From the NCBI GenBank assembly GCA_013391845.1, contig CP058414.1:3272501-3336500 (forward strand): 64,000 bases of DNA, given 5' to 3'. Source of the DNA: Pseudoalteromonas shioyasakiensis (GTDB taxonomy: Bacteria; Pseudomonadota; Gammaproteobacteria; Enterobacterales; Alteromonadaceae). The translations under genes and the position numbers were made by a program. The notes under the pieces were generated by a model. The model was not told the DNA's origin and did no database searches. It was given only the letters and a program-made list of their open reading frames with translations. Shown here piece after piece: positions 28,104-36,893 of the stretch. Positions within the stretch are counted from its first letter, which is position 1; each line of letters begins with the position of its first letter.

Positions 28104-28441
28104 AATATTGCCTTTCTGGTTGTACCTAACTGCTAAGCCTTTAGTTTAACGGATTTGTAGCAAGATGTACTAACCCGTTATTTATTTGTTCTGGTTATAT
28201 GTAATAACCAGAGTATCAAACCTTATTTTTGATCATTTGCAGGTGTTTTTAAATCAATCTCATATGACAGCTGCAAACTCTAATGACAGGCGCGCGGTTT
28301 AATTAAAGTACTTATTTTTCAACAACAAAACAGATATGACATCTTGTCTGTCATATGCCAAAATAGGAACTGGCGTATTACTGACGGCGTAAAAAACAAA
28401 AATAATCATTAAATTTACATCATCAACTTAACAAGGAAACG
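28104..28441. promoter_or_regulatory. Divergent intergenic region with ATATGACA inverted repeat
   Basis: A 338-bp region between cysE and the HTH cassette. It holds a hairpin CTGGTTAT/ATAACCAG (28191-28198 with 28204-28211). It also holds a spaced palindrome ATATGACA-N7-TGTCATAT (28334-28341, 28349-28356), 86 bp before the cassette. A matching half-site ATATGACA at 28262-28269 and TAATGACA at 28281-28288 are upstream. These are plausible operator sites for the HTH protein encoded in the cassette; this is an inference. Confidence 0.5.
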
Positions 28442-28846
28442 ATGATGAAAAACGACGTACTAAACTCACACAAATTAGGTTATAAGTTCTACTTTCAAGA
28501 TGGTGATAATCAAATCGCATGCTTTGGTCACATCATGAGCGGTAAAGAAAAAATATATGTAAACGATGAATTGGTTAGTGAAAAGCGCAGCTTCGGTTTT
28601 AAAAGTCACCACGACTTTAATTACCAAGAGAATGCTTATGCAGTCGAATTTGAGATGCAAAATATACTAACAGGTAAGCTTGAATGTTCGTTTTACAAAG
28701 CAGGTAAATTAGTTCAACAGAGCACACAGACTTCACTTACAGATAACCCAAAGCAAGTGGCTATGGTTACCTTAGGGTGTTTTATTGGTGGAGCAATTTT
28801 TGGTTTTGCCCTAATCACGTTAATTGAACCGTTCATTGGGAAGTAA
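28442..28846 (+). CDS. Hypothetical protein with C-terminal membrane segment, 134 aa
   Basis: Not recognised. The first 95 residues are polar and beta-rich (YKFYFQDGDNQIACFGHIM, KIYVNDELVSEKRSF). Residues 108-128 form one membrane helix with small-residue spacing (VTLGCFIGGAIFGFALITLI). Two adjacent ATGs (28442, 28445) are possible; an AAGGA ribosome-binding site favours either. First gene of a tight cassette with an HTH regulator (3-bp gap) and a 31-residue membrane peptide. The N-terminal domain may be cytoplasmic with a tail anchor. Confidence 0.7.
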   Translation: MMKNDVLNSHKLGYKFYFQDGDNQIACFGHIMSGKEKIYVNDELVSEKRSFGFKSHHDFNYQENAYAVEFEMQNILTGKLECSFYKAGKLVQQSTQTSLTDNPKQVAMVTLGCFIGGAIFGFALITLIEPFIGK

Positions 28847-28849
28847 GTA

Positions 28850-29167
28850 ATGCAACTGAACCCTAATACAATTAAAGCACTGAGGCTTAAATTCGAGTGG
28901 ACGCAGCAACAACTGGCCGATGCCTGTGATGTAAGCCTACGAACCATTCAACGAGTTGAAAAAGAAGGCGCTGCGTCAAAAGAAACTACCATGAGCTTAT
29001 GCGCAGTGTTTGAAGTACGCCAAGGTGAGCTCATCAAGCTCGATGACGAATCAACTAATGACAGCAAAGCACACGCAGTGAGTAAGCAAAACCTAGCTGT
29101 AATCGTAGCGACTTCTTCGTTTATTAGTTTCGCCCTTGGTATGGCAACAGTATTTGTTATTTTTTAG
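28850..29167 (+). CDS. Membrane-anchored XRE-family HTH regulator
   Basis: A 105-residue protein. Residues 4-60 form a classical XRE/Cro-type helix-turn-helix (LRLKFEWTQQQLADACDVS, then LRTIQRVEKEG as recognition helix). A short polar linker follows. Residues 84-105 are a single C-terminal membrane segment (LAVIVATSSFISFALGM), so the DNA-binding domain should be held at the inner membrane. It is co-transcribed with the 134-residue membrane protein upstream and a membrane peptide downstream. The palindromic sites at 28262-28356 are candidate targets. Confidence 0.82.
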   Translation: MQLNPNTIKALRLKFEWTQQQLADACDVSLRTIQRVEKEGAASKETTMSLCAVFEVRQGELIKLDDESTNDSKAHAVSKQNLAVIVATSSFISFALGMATVFVIF

Positions 29168-29176
29168 GAGTGAAAT

Positions 29177-29272
29177 ATGACCAAAGAACAACGCGGCTAT
29201 GCCACACTTATCGGCTTTGTAATAGTAACCATGCTATTTGCGCTAGGTGTTAAAATTGGTTCTATACTTTAG
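29177..29272 (+). CDS. 31-residue single-pass membrane peptide
   Basis: A short reading frame encoding MTKEQRGYATLIGFVIVTML followed by FALGVKIGSIL. It is preceded by an excellent AGGAG ribosome-binding site at 7-base spacing that overlaps the end of the HTH gene. The charged first six residues followed by a hydrophobic stretch of about 20 fit a one-helix inner-membrane peptide. Its position as the third member of the cassette suggests it modulates the other two. Translation is inferred from the ribosome-binding site and gene spacing only. Confidence 0.6.
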   Translation: MTKEQRGYATLIGFVIVTMLFALGVKIGSIL

Positions 29273-29490
29273 CATTTCCTGATGCTTTACTTAGAGACTT
29301 AGGCCAACTGTCAGAACTGAACTTAAAATGCAGTACTGACAGCTGTTAACTACATGAGCTAAATAGGAGCTTTACACTCCCCCTTCAGGACTCTAGCAAA
29401 ACACTTTTATGAAAGCTTTAAGCGTAGCTTAGAGGAAAATTCTCCATTTATTGCTAACCTTAAATAACTAAGCACTGGCTAGGTTATAAA

Positions 29491-30432
29491 GTGGTTGAAT
29501 CAAAAGAGTTTCTAAAGTTAATACTCGATACTATCTCTGAGCATATTGTGGTGATTAATGACTCGGGGGATATCACATTTGTAAATCGCAGCTGGCTATC
29601 ATTCGGCGATGAGAATGGATGCGAGTGTAACACTCAGTGGGAAAGTCAAAACTATCTAGCTATTTGTAGATCAGCTGCGGCCCATGGCGATGAGTTTGGT
29701 GAAAAGGCCTACACCGGAATAAACCAAGTTATCAATCAACAGCTCGCAGAGTTTTACTTGGAATATCCTTGTCATAGTGATACTGAAAGCCGCTGGTTTA
29801 TGATGCGCGCAGTACCTTTAAAACTTGGCAAAACAGATTATGTTGTGATCAGCCACTTAAATATTACTGAACGTAAACTTGCCGAGCAGCAAGTTCGAGA
29901 GCTTGCTCGTATCGATGGTCTAACGCAAGTTGCTAACCGACGTCATTTTGATGATTTTTATTCGCAAGAATGGAGTCGCTGTGCACGCTTAAAACATCCC
30001 TTATCCATAGCGATGGTCGATCTTGATAACTTTAAGTCTCTTAACGATAACCTTGGTCATCTAGTTGGTGATAATTGCTTAAAAGAAGTGGCAAAACTAT
30101 TGTCTGAATTTACTCGCAGGCCCAGTGACTTGTGCGCAAGATACGGCGGTGAAGAATTTGTTCTAGTACTTGGTAATACGCAAAGCCATAATGCTCAATT
30201 ACTCGTAACACGTTTTATGACAAAACTTGCTACGCTAAAGTTGGCTGAACTGGCTGGCTACCCATTAACAGTAAGTGTCGGGTTAGCCACGCTATATCCT
30301 AGTAGTTGTGATGATGCCATGTTACTCATTGAAATGGCTGATAGCGCGCTTTATCAAGCAAAAGAAGCTGGCCGAAATCAACTTGTAGTTGCTGATAACA
30401 TCGAGCCATTAAGCATAGAAAAATGCCCCTAA
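29491..30432 (+). CDS. PAS-GGDEF diguanylate cyclase
   Basis: Synthesises the second messenger c-di-GMP. The 313-residue protein has an N-terminal PAS domain (ILDTISEHIVVINDSGDITFVNRSW) ending in the PAC-type TERKLAEQQ, then a GGDEF domain starting at LARIDGLTQVANRR. The active-site loop GGEEF is at 219-223. An intact inhibitory RxxD (R210-D213) lies five residues before it, so product inhibition is expected. No membrane segment, so the sensor is cytoplasmic. The start is GTG with AGG upstream. The stop codon lies inside a terminator hairpin used by the opposite gene. Confidence 0.92.
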   Translation: MVESKEFLKLILDTISEHIVVINDSGDITFVNRSWLSFGDENGCECNTQWESQNYLAICRSAAAHGDEFGEKAYTGINQVINQQLAEFYLEYPCHSDTESRWFMMRAVPLKLGKTDYVVISHLNITERKLAEQQVRELARIDGLTQVANRRHFDDFYSQEWSRCARLKHPLSIAMVDLDNFKSLNDNLGHLVGDNCLKEVAKLLSEFTRRPSDLCARYGGEEFVLVLGNTQSHNAQLLVTRFMTKLATLKLAELAGYPLTVSVGLATLYPSSCDDAMLLIEMADSALYQAKEAGRNQLVVADNIEPLSIEKCP

Positions 30433-30442
30433 ATAGGGGCAT
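30423..30442 (-). terminator. Intrinsic terminator of the M16 peptidase gene
   Basis: The 8-bp stem ATGCCCCT/AGGGGCAT has a four-base loop. Reading on the reverse strand it is followed by TTTTT. The stop codon of the convergent diguanylate cyclase is at the stem-loop junction (30430-30432). Confidence 0.75.
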
Positions 30443-30460
30443 TGATTAGTTAATTAGTAA

Positions 30461-33346
30461 TTATTGAAATACTTTTTCGACATCAAGTACTTTAATATTT
30501 TTCGCTGGTATTGCAAGTTTATAATCTGCAATCACTTTATCTTCAGCAACAAGTTCTGCCGGTTTTTCAGCGTTATACACCATAGGTGATGTTTGCTCTG
30601 ATGCTAAACGTTTTTGCATATCTTTGCCGTCACCGGTAATAAATACATAGTGAATATTCTCGGTTTGCAGGTTATCGCGAATAACGCGGTTAACATCATC
30701 AAGGGTTAGCTTTTCAAGCTTGCCGCGCACATAGTCTACAAAGCTCTCTGTGTTATAGAACTCACTATCAAGTGCATAGCCTAATTGACGATCTTGGCTT
30801 GCAACCATTTGCGGCACAAAGTTAATTAAGAAATTACGAGTCGCTTCAAAATCTTCCTTACTAATGCCATTTTTAATTAGCTTATCAAGCTCAAATAATG
30901 CCGTACGTGTTGCAAAGTGAGCATCGTTATTAGAACGCAGCGGGCGTAACCATACTTGGAAAATTTGCTCTGAACGACCTAAGTTAGCATCTGGTTTTGT
31001 TTGGAACATACCACGTGGGAAGTATTCGATGTATGCATAGTCGCCGTAGTTCATACCACGGGTTTGACGAATGCGTTGATATAAGAAGCTGTTTGAACTG
31101 CGGTGTTCACCAAAATAAGAGCGAACTAACCAAAGGGCTGTCCAATCATCGCTGCTACGAATTGTATCAATTGGGAAACCAAAGGACACTGCGGTAGATT
31201 GCGCTGATTTCTCAACAATAGTCGCATGATGACCTTTAAGTACTGGCGCATCAGGGATCATTAAACGGCTTTCTTTACCTTGTGGAAGTTGGGTTAAATC
31301 TTTCATCATTGTCGATTTAACATCACTTGGGATAGCACCAATTAGACCCACTGTTAGTTTAGATTGTGTAAACTGGCTATTATAAAACGCTTTGACGTCA
31401 TCAAGTGTCAATGCTTCAAGATCTGATATGTCACCGTAGTTATAACTTTCGTAAGGATGACCTTTATAAAGCTGATGATAAAGCACTTCTTTACCTAGTT
31501 CCTCATCATTTGACGCTTTAAGGCCCGCTTTAATGCTATCTATAAGCTCTTTTTTCAGACGCTTGAAATCATCTTCTCTAAAGCCAGGGTTTAACAATTG
31601 ATCGCTAACAAGCGCATACCATTTCGCAGCATTATCTTTGTGTACTCGACCACGAAGTGAAATCATCTCTTTATCAAGTTGATAACCAAAGCTTCCCGCC
31701 AAAGGATATAAGGCTTTCTTAATATCTTTATAGCTCATTGATTCTGAACCACCTTGCGCTAGCATCGCGGCTGTTAGCGCCGCTAAACCTTTTTTGCCTT
31801 GTGGATCAGCTGCCGCACCGGTATTGAATAACCAGTTTACATCAACCAGTGGTGAACTATTTGTTTTATCAAGTACTTTAAAATGACGTTCTGTTGGTGC
31901 TTGCTCGATACTTGCCACCGCTGCATTTAAATCAACTTCCTGCTCAAAACCAGTTACTTTATCAAGCGCCGACATTGTCACAGTGGTACGGCTTGAATCA
32001 ACAAAATACTTGTTTGCTACTGCTTTGATATCTTCTGGAGTGATGCTATCAGCAGTGGCGTAAAGTTGGTTAATAACTTCAGGGTCGCGCTCAAAGTGCA
32101 TGTAGCTTGCAAGCGTTGAGGCTATTGATTGCGATGAATCAAGACCATTGATAAAGCTGTATTTTAAGTTAGATTTTAAATCAGCTAACTTTTGCGCATC
32201 AACTAACTCAGTACGTGCTTGTGCATAAGTACGGTTAATCGCATCACGGGCTTTAGCAAGATCTGCTTCGTTTTCGACTTTTACAAAAACATGTAATAAA
32301 CCGGGGTCTTTAGTATCTGGGTTATAGGTAAACATTTGACTGGCAATTTGTTTATCAACAACAAGTTCTTGATAAAGTGCCGAGTTATTTGAGAAATAAA
32401 GCTGCGAAATCAAATCAAGCGCAGCACGGTCTTTTTGAGTTGGATCCCATGCTGTGCCTTTGTAAGACACTAGTAACCAATGACCCGGTAAACCATCATA
32501 TTTTTCATGAACGTACTTAGGTGCTTGTTGTTTCGGTTCAGTTGGAATGTCGGCTTGGTAATCACCTTTTTTCCAGTTACCCCAATGCTTTTTCACCATT
32601 GCCATAGTTTCTTGTGGATCAACATCACCAACAATGACTAAAGAGACGTACTCAGGCTTATAAAACTTAGCGAAAAACTCTTTACCATATGCCATTTGAT
32701 CAGGCATGGCTTCGATGTCTTCAAAAAAGCCCATCGTGGTGTGTTTATATGTGTGCTTCTCGAATGCTTCGTTACGAACGGCAGAAAGTAACTTACGAAT
32801 TGGGCTAGCATTATTCTTTAAATATTCACCTTTTACAGTCAGTGCTTCAGTACGGAACTGCTCTTCGCTGTAAGTCAGGTTTTGGAAAATATCAGCTTCG
32901 ATTTCGAGTACTTTATCTAAGTGCTCTTTTGAGAAATTTAAGTGATAGTTAGTGTAATCGTTGGTCGTATACGCGCGATTATCAACACCTGAGTTCTTTA
33001 AAATATCTGAATAGACATCTTGCGGGAATTTTTCAGAGCCTTTAAACATCATATGCTCAAAGAAGTGTGCAAAACCAGTTTTACCTGCTTCAACTTCATT
33101 ACGTGAACCAACCGATACCGGAATTTGCAGTGATACGACGTCTGGGTAGTCGGTTTTCACTACCATTACGCGAAGGCCGTTCTCAAGCTCTTCTAATAGG
33201 TAATCTTGGCTAAATACACGGTTATCATCTTGGCTTACTTGCTGCTCAATTTCGACTTCTTTAACTATATTTGACTGTGAGTTACTTGCGCAGCCACTCA
33301 GCGCAAGTGTTACAGCAAAACTGGTTGCTAATAATCTAAATTTCAT
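30461..33346 (-). CDS. M16-family zinc metallopeptidase, lipoprotein
   Basis: A 961-residue insulinase/pitrilysin-type protease. The N-terminus is a lipoprotein signal with lipobox LSGC (Cys19), so it is probably attached to the outer membrane facing the periplasm. The inverted zinc motif is H94-F-F-E97-H98 and the third ligand lies in the EALTVKGEYL helix. Two homologous M16 halves follow, the second (from about residue 500) without the zinc motif, as usual for the clamshell fold. Such proteases degrade short peptides; the physiological substrate is unknown. Monocistronic, with its own terminator. Confidence 0.92.
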   Translation of the reverse strand: MKFRLLATSFAVTLALSGCASNSQSNIVKEVEIEQQVSQDDNRVFSQDYLLEELENGLRVMVVKTDYPDVVSLQIPVSVGSRNEVEAGKTGFAHFFEHMMFKGSEKFPQDVYSDILKNSGVDNRAYTTNDYTNYHLNFSKEHLDKVLEIEADIFQNLTYSEEQFRTEALTVKGEYLKNNASPIRKLLSAVRNEAFEKHTYKHTTMGFFEDIEAMPDQMAYGKEFFAKFYKPEYVSLVIVGDVDPQETMAMVKKHWGNWKKGDYQADIPTEPKQQAPKYVHEKYDGLPGHWLLVSYKGTAWDPTQKDRAALDLISQLYFSNNSALYQELVVDKQIASQMFTYNPDTKDPGLLHVFVKVENEADLAKARDAINRTYAQARTELVDAQKLADLKSNLKYSFINGLDSSQSIASTLASYMHFERDPEVINQLYATADSITPEDIKAVANKYFVDSSRTTVTMSALDKVTGFEQEVDLNAAVASIEQAPTERHFKVLDKTNSSPLVDVNWLFNTGAAADPQGKKGLAALTAAMLAQGGSESMSYKDIKKALYPLAGSFGYQLDKEMISLRGRVHKDNAAKWYALVSDQLLNPGFREDDFKRLKKELIDSIKAGLKASNDEELGKEVLYHQLYKGHPYESYNYGDISDLEALTLDDVKAFYNSQFTQSKLTVGLIGAIPSDVKSTMMKDLTQLPQGKESRLMIPDAPVLKGHHATIVEKSAQSTAVSFGFPIDTIRSSDDWTALWLVRSYFGEHRSSNSFLYQRIRQTRGMNYGDYAYIEYFPRGMFQTKPDANLGRSEQIFQVWLRPLRSNNDAHFATRTALFELDKLIKNGISKEDFEATRNFLINFVPQMVASQDRQLGYALDSEFYNTESFVDYVRGKLEKLTLDDVNRVIRDNLQTENIHYVFITGDGKDMQKRLASEQTSPMVYNAEKPAELVAEDKVIADYKLAIPAKNIKVLDVEKVFQ

Positions 33347-33523
33347 AATGTTCCCTTGTTAGTTATTTTTCTCATAATGATTGCAGCTTGATTATGCATC
33401 AAAGCGCCAGAAAATATGAGGGTCAGGGCAATAATTTATGTAAACAGGTGTGTCAATTTCGTAGAACACCTCACATTCAACTTGAGTAAAATTCATAGTC
33501 ATTGAAAAACTTTCATCAGAAAA

Positions 33524-33547
33524 ATCTATCTAGACGTCTAAATGGCT
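33524..33547 (+). promoter_or_regulatory. Candidate MetJ operator (met box array)
   Basis: A perfect met box AGACGTCT lies at 33532-33539. It is flanked by weaker in-phase octamers ATCTATCT (33524-33531, 4 of 8 matches) and AAATGGCT (33540-33547, 5 of 8). MetJ binds tandem 8-bp boxes co-operatively. It is about 54 bp before the start of the MTHFR-like gene, a fitting place for repression by MetJ with S-adenosylmethionine. Confidence 0.7.
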
Positions 33548-33592
33548 GCTATATTGTTTACATAGACATTAGCACAAGCTGGAATGAGGATT

Positions 33593-34549
33593 ATGGCTTT
33601 ATCATTACAAGAGAAAATTGAAGACACCAATCAAGGCGTCTACCTTATCGGTACCACACCACCAAAATCAGGTACTGATAAAGCCATGCTTGAAACTATT
33701 GCCCAAAAGCTACTAGGTCGCTTGCACGAAATTGAATACGATGGTGTGATCATTTACGACATTCAAGATGAAAGCAGCCGAATTGCTAAACCGCGCCCTT
33801 TTCCGTTTAAAGAAACGGTTGATCCACGTGAATATAGTCAACTACTTCGCAGCCTCTCACAACTGGATGTAATCACTTATAAAAGTGTTGCCCAACGTGG
33901 TGAAGCTGAGTTTACCGAGTGGTTAAATGAAACTCGAAATGATTTTGAATTAAAGAACTTAGTGCTAGTAGGTAGTCCATCATCTCATGGTGACATCAAA
34001 TTAAGCCTTTCTGATGCTTATAAAACGCTAGTAAAACAGAATAGCGATGTATTTTTAGGTGGCGTTACTATTGCAGAGCGTCACGCTAGCAAACGTAATG
34101 AACATGAACGTTTAGTCGAAAAAACAGCGCAAGGCTGTAAGTTTTTCATCTCACAAGCCGTTTACAATGCCCAAGCGACTATTGATTTGATCACCAGCTA
34201 TGCCCGCAGCTGTAAAGCACAAGGCACAACCCCAAAGCGTATTATTCTAACGTTTACTCCATGTGGCGGTGAAAAAACCTTAGAATTTATGGAGTGGTTA
34301 GGAATTTCGGTACCAGAGGCGACTAAGTACCGTATGTTAGATTCGGCAAATACATTGAGTGAATCGGTGCGTATTTGCCGTGAGAATCTTGACTTAATTT
34401 TACAAAGCTGTGCGCATTTAGATGTACCGCTCGGTTTAAATATCGAAAGCTTAACTAATCGTAAAGAAGAAATTGATGCGTCAATTAACCTTTATCGTTT
34501 ACTTAAAGCGACCATGGAGCTGAACCTAGCTGAGAAACAAATAGCTTAA
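33593..34549 (+). CDS. Methylenetetrahydrofolate reductase-like TIM-barrel protein
   Basis: A 318-residue soluble protein. Several segments can be aligned by eye with MetF: TTPPKSG where MetF has FEFFPPRT, NLVLVGSPSS where MetF has IVALRGDLP, and GGVTIAERHASKRNEHERL followed by GCKFFISQAVYN where MetF has the conserved KVDAGANRAITQFFFD. The MetF catalytic glutamate before the Pro-Pro and the aspartate of RGD are absent, so ordinary MTHFR chemistry is doubtful. A met box lies upstream, tying it to methionine metabolism. An ATG at 33584 is an alternative start; the one chosen follows GAGG. Confidence 0.65.
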   Translation: MALSLQEKIEDTNQGVYLIGTTPPKSGTDKAMLETIAQKLLGRLHEIEYDGVIIYDIQDESSRIAKPRPFPFKETVDPREYSQLLRSLSQLDVITYKSVAQRGEAEFTEWLNETRNDFELKNLVLVGSPSSHGDIKLSLSDAYKTLVKQNSDVFLGGVTIAERHASKRNEHERLVEKTAQGCKFFISQAVYNAQATIDLITSYARSCKAQGTTPKRIILTFTPCGGEKTLEFMEWLGISVPEATKYRMLDSANTLSESVRICRENLDLILQSCAHLDVPLGLNIESLTNRKEEIDASINLYRLLKATMELNLAEKQIA

Positions 34550-35514
34550 CGTGCTGCCTTCGAGGCTTGCTTTTTCTCATACATATCTTCATCTGCTCGT
34601 TTTAATAGCTCAGCAAAGTTTTCTTTTGGCTGAGCTATCACCCCAGAACCAATACTTAAACTCGTAACTGGAATGCCCCGCTTTGCTAAATTAGATTGAT
34701 AGGTGGTGTTGAGCTTATCGGCTATGCTTTCTATGCAATCACCTGGCTGAACTTGCAATAAAGCAATAAACTCATCGCCCCCTAAGCGGCCAATAATATC
34801 GGTTTCACGAAGACACTCTTTCATAGTGTCAGCTAAACAAATAAGCGCGAGATCGCCAACTTCATGGCCGTAAGTATCGTTGAGCGGTTTAAAACTGTTT
34901 ATATCAATAAACAAACAGCTAATGTCAAAGCCAAGACGTTTCGATATATTCAGTTTATGTTGGCAAAGTAGGTCTATTGCGCGGCGATTATAAATATTGG
35001 TAAGTGAATCGAGCATGGCAATTTCACGCATCTGCGTAAAATTATCTAACAACGCAAGGTCGTCCTCAACCATATCGCGAAGTTGCTCTATTAATTCTAA
35101 AAAGCTCTGTTGATAGTGAGTCTGCTTAAAATCCATTACACAAAATGTGCCAAACGGTTCACCATTAGGCCAACTAATAGGTACGCCAAGGTAAGATTCA
35201 AAACCATCTTTCACTAGTGGGCTATCATCCCACTGAGAGTCTTTACTTGCATGATCAACATAAAGTGGTGCCATATCTCGCACAACTTTTTTACAGAAGA
35301 TATTATCGTCAGCATTTAATTCAGCCCCTGCTTCATAGGGGTTTTCTTGTTGCTCACTGGATACAATAATACGATAAACATTGTCAGTTTTATGGACGAT
35401 AAAACCCGCAGGAGCAGAAAACAACTCAGTCATGAGATTAATTGTTTTCTGCCACTTTTCTAAGGAAAATTGTTTATCAGCGCGGCGAAAAACCCACTTA
35501 TTTTCTTCTAACAT
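34546..35514 (-). CDS. GAF-GGDEF diguanylate cyclase
   Basis: A 322-residue cytoplasmic c-di-GMP synthase. Residues about 25-155 form a GAF domain (FSAPAGFIVHK, then FESYLGVPISWPNGEPFGTFCVMD). A GGDEF domain starts at MLDSLTNIYNRRA. The active site GGDEF is at 245-249 with inhibitory site R236-D239. It overlaps the convergent MTHFR-like gene by 4 bp. No ligand can be inferred for the GAF domain. Confidence 0.92.
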   Translation of the reverse strand: MLEENKWVFRRADKQFSLEKWQKTINLMTELFSAPAGFIVHKTDNVYRIIVSSEQQENPYEAGAELNADDNIFCKKVVRDMAPLYVDHASKDSQWDDSPLVKDGFESYLGVPISWPNGEPFGTFCVMDFKQTHYQQSFLELIEQLRDMVEDDLALLDNFTQMREIAMLDSLTNIYNRRAIDLLCQHKLNISKRLGFDISCLFIDINSFKPLNDTYGHEVGDLALICLADTMKECLRETDIIGRLGGDEFIALLQVQPGDCIESIADKLNTTYQSNLAKRGIPVTSLSIGSGVIAQPKENFAELLKRADEDMYEKKQASKAAR

Positions 35515-35562
35515 ACTAAACTCTCAACTTTAGCCTGAGGATAGTATAAATATATGCCAAAT

Positions 35563-36798
35563 TTAGGAACGTCTCCTACTTTTTTGCCCTAAGATACGTT
35601 TTTTATCACGCGAGCGCCGTGCTTTATTTGTATTTTTACGAACCTGTTTTGGCTCTTTGGTTAAATCAGGCTCATATCCTGGTAACCACTGTGGAGTAAG
35701 TCTCGTGTCGAGTAAGATATCTATTTCATCCAGTAACCATTGCTCATCAATACTAACCAGCGACATCGCCATCCCTTTCTCGCCAGCACGACCTGTACGA
35801 CCAATACGGTGTACATAATCTTCGGCCACATAAGGCAGTTCGTAATTGATTACATACTTTAACGAAGCAATATCAAGGCCACGAGCAGCAACATCTGTCG
35901 CAACCAGTACTCTTGTCGCACCGGATTTAAAGTTATGTAGCGCTTTATCTCGTGCTCCTTGGCTTTTATCGCCATGAATAGATTCAGTTTTTAAACCGTC
36001 TTTACACATTTCTTTTGCAAGCACATCAGCGGTTTGTTTAGTACGAGTGAATATTAGTACTTGCTGCCAATTCTTCATACCAATCATATGTGATACCAGT
36101 TCACGCTTACGATCTTCATCAACCGCATAAACTAGCTGCTCAACTTCAACCGCTGCTGAGTTGCGTTTATTTACTTCAACTAATTTAGGATCATTCAATA
36201 ACTGCTTACTTAGCTTAAAGATGCTGTCGTCAAATGTTGCTGAAAACAATAAGGTTTGACGATCTTTTGGCACGTGACGCAAGATACGATTGATCTCGTC
36301 AATAAAGCCCATATCAAGCATGCGATCAGCTTCATCGAATACCAAAGCATTAATACTAGAGAGCTTAATACTGCCCTTGATCACATGATCAAGTAAGCGC
36401 CCAGGTGTTGCGATGACAACTTGTGCAGCTTTTATGGCTTTAATTTGTGGGCCAATACTGGCGCCGCCATAAGCAAGCGCCGCTTTTATATCTGTGTGCG
36501 CAGCATAGCGCTCTACACTTGCAAATACTTGCTGAGCGAGCTCTCGGGTGGGCGTTAAAATAAGTACCTTAACAGCATCAGGGAGTACTTCAGCAGACAT
36601 CAAGTTGTGCAGTAGTGGTAAAACAAAGGCGGCTGTTTTGCCCGTTCCGGTTTGTGCACTGCCCATTACATCAGCTCCCGCTAAAATGAGTGGGATGGTT
36701 TGCGCTTGAATTGCTGTGGGGGTGTGATAATTCTCTTCTTGCAAAGCACTTAGCAATGCAGGTGCAAGATTTAACTCTGAAAAGGTCGCTACTGACAT
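35563..36798 (-). CDS. DEAD-box RNA helicase, RhlE-like
   Basis: A 411-residue helicase with Q motif (TPTAIQAQTIP), Walker A AQTGTGKT, PTRELAQQ, TPGRLLD, DEAD in FDEADRMLDMG, SAT, ATDVAARGLD and HRIGRTGRAG. The C-terminal 40 residues are basic (KKRILGQKSRRRS), typical of RhlE-type enzymes that act on rRNA or mRNA. Separated from the upstream DUF3581 gene by a terminator. RhlE rather than RhlB or DbpA is the best fit from the FSELNLAPALLSAL start, but paralogues are hard to separate by eye. Confidence 0.88.
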   Translation of the reverse strand: MSVATFSELNLAPALLSALQEENYHTPTAIQAQTIPLILAGADVMGSAQTGTGKTAAFVLPLLHNLMSAEVLPDAVKVLILTPTRELAQQVFASVERYAAHTDIKAALAYGGASIGPQIKAIKAAQVVIATPGRLLDHVIKGSIKLSSINALVFDEADRMLDMGFIDEINRILRHVPKDRQTLLFSATFDDSIFKLSKQLLNDPKLVEVNKRNSAAVEVEQLVYAVDEDRKRELVSHMIGMKNWQQVLIFTRTKQTADVLAKEMCKDGLKTESIHGDKSQGARDKALHNFKSGATRVLVATDVAARGLDIASLKYVINYELPYVAEDYVHRIGRTGRAGEKGMAMSLVSIDEQWLLDEIDILLDTRLTPQWLPGYEPDLTKEPKQVRKNTNKARRSRDKKRILGQKSRRRS

Positions 36799-36852
36799 AT
36801 TCTGAAGTACATTTGGCTATAAAAGCGCTATTGTACGCTGAACATCAGCAAC

Positions 36853-36877
36853 AAAAAAGGCGCAATGAGCGCCCTTT
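36853..36877 (-). terminator. Intrinsic terminator of the DUF3581 gene
   Basis: On the reverse strand AAGGGCGC pairs with GCGCCTT around a short loop and is followed by TTTTTT. It lies just after the DUF3581 stop and before the RhlE-like gene. Confidence 0.75.
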
Positions 36878-36893
36878 ATAGCAAATGTAGAGA

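Noticed and set aside
33593..34549. Ordinary metF
   Set aside because: The key acids of MTHFR are missing at both expected positions, so I describe it only as MTHFR-like.
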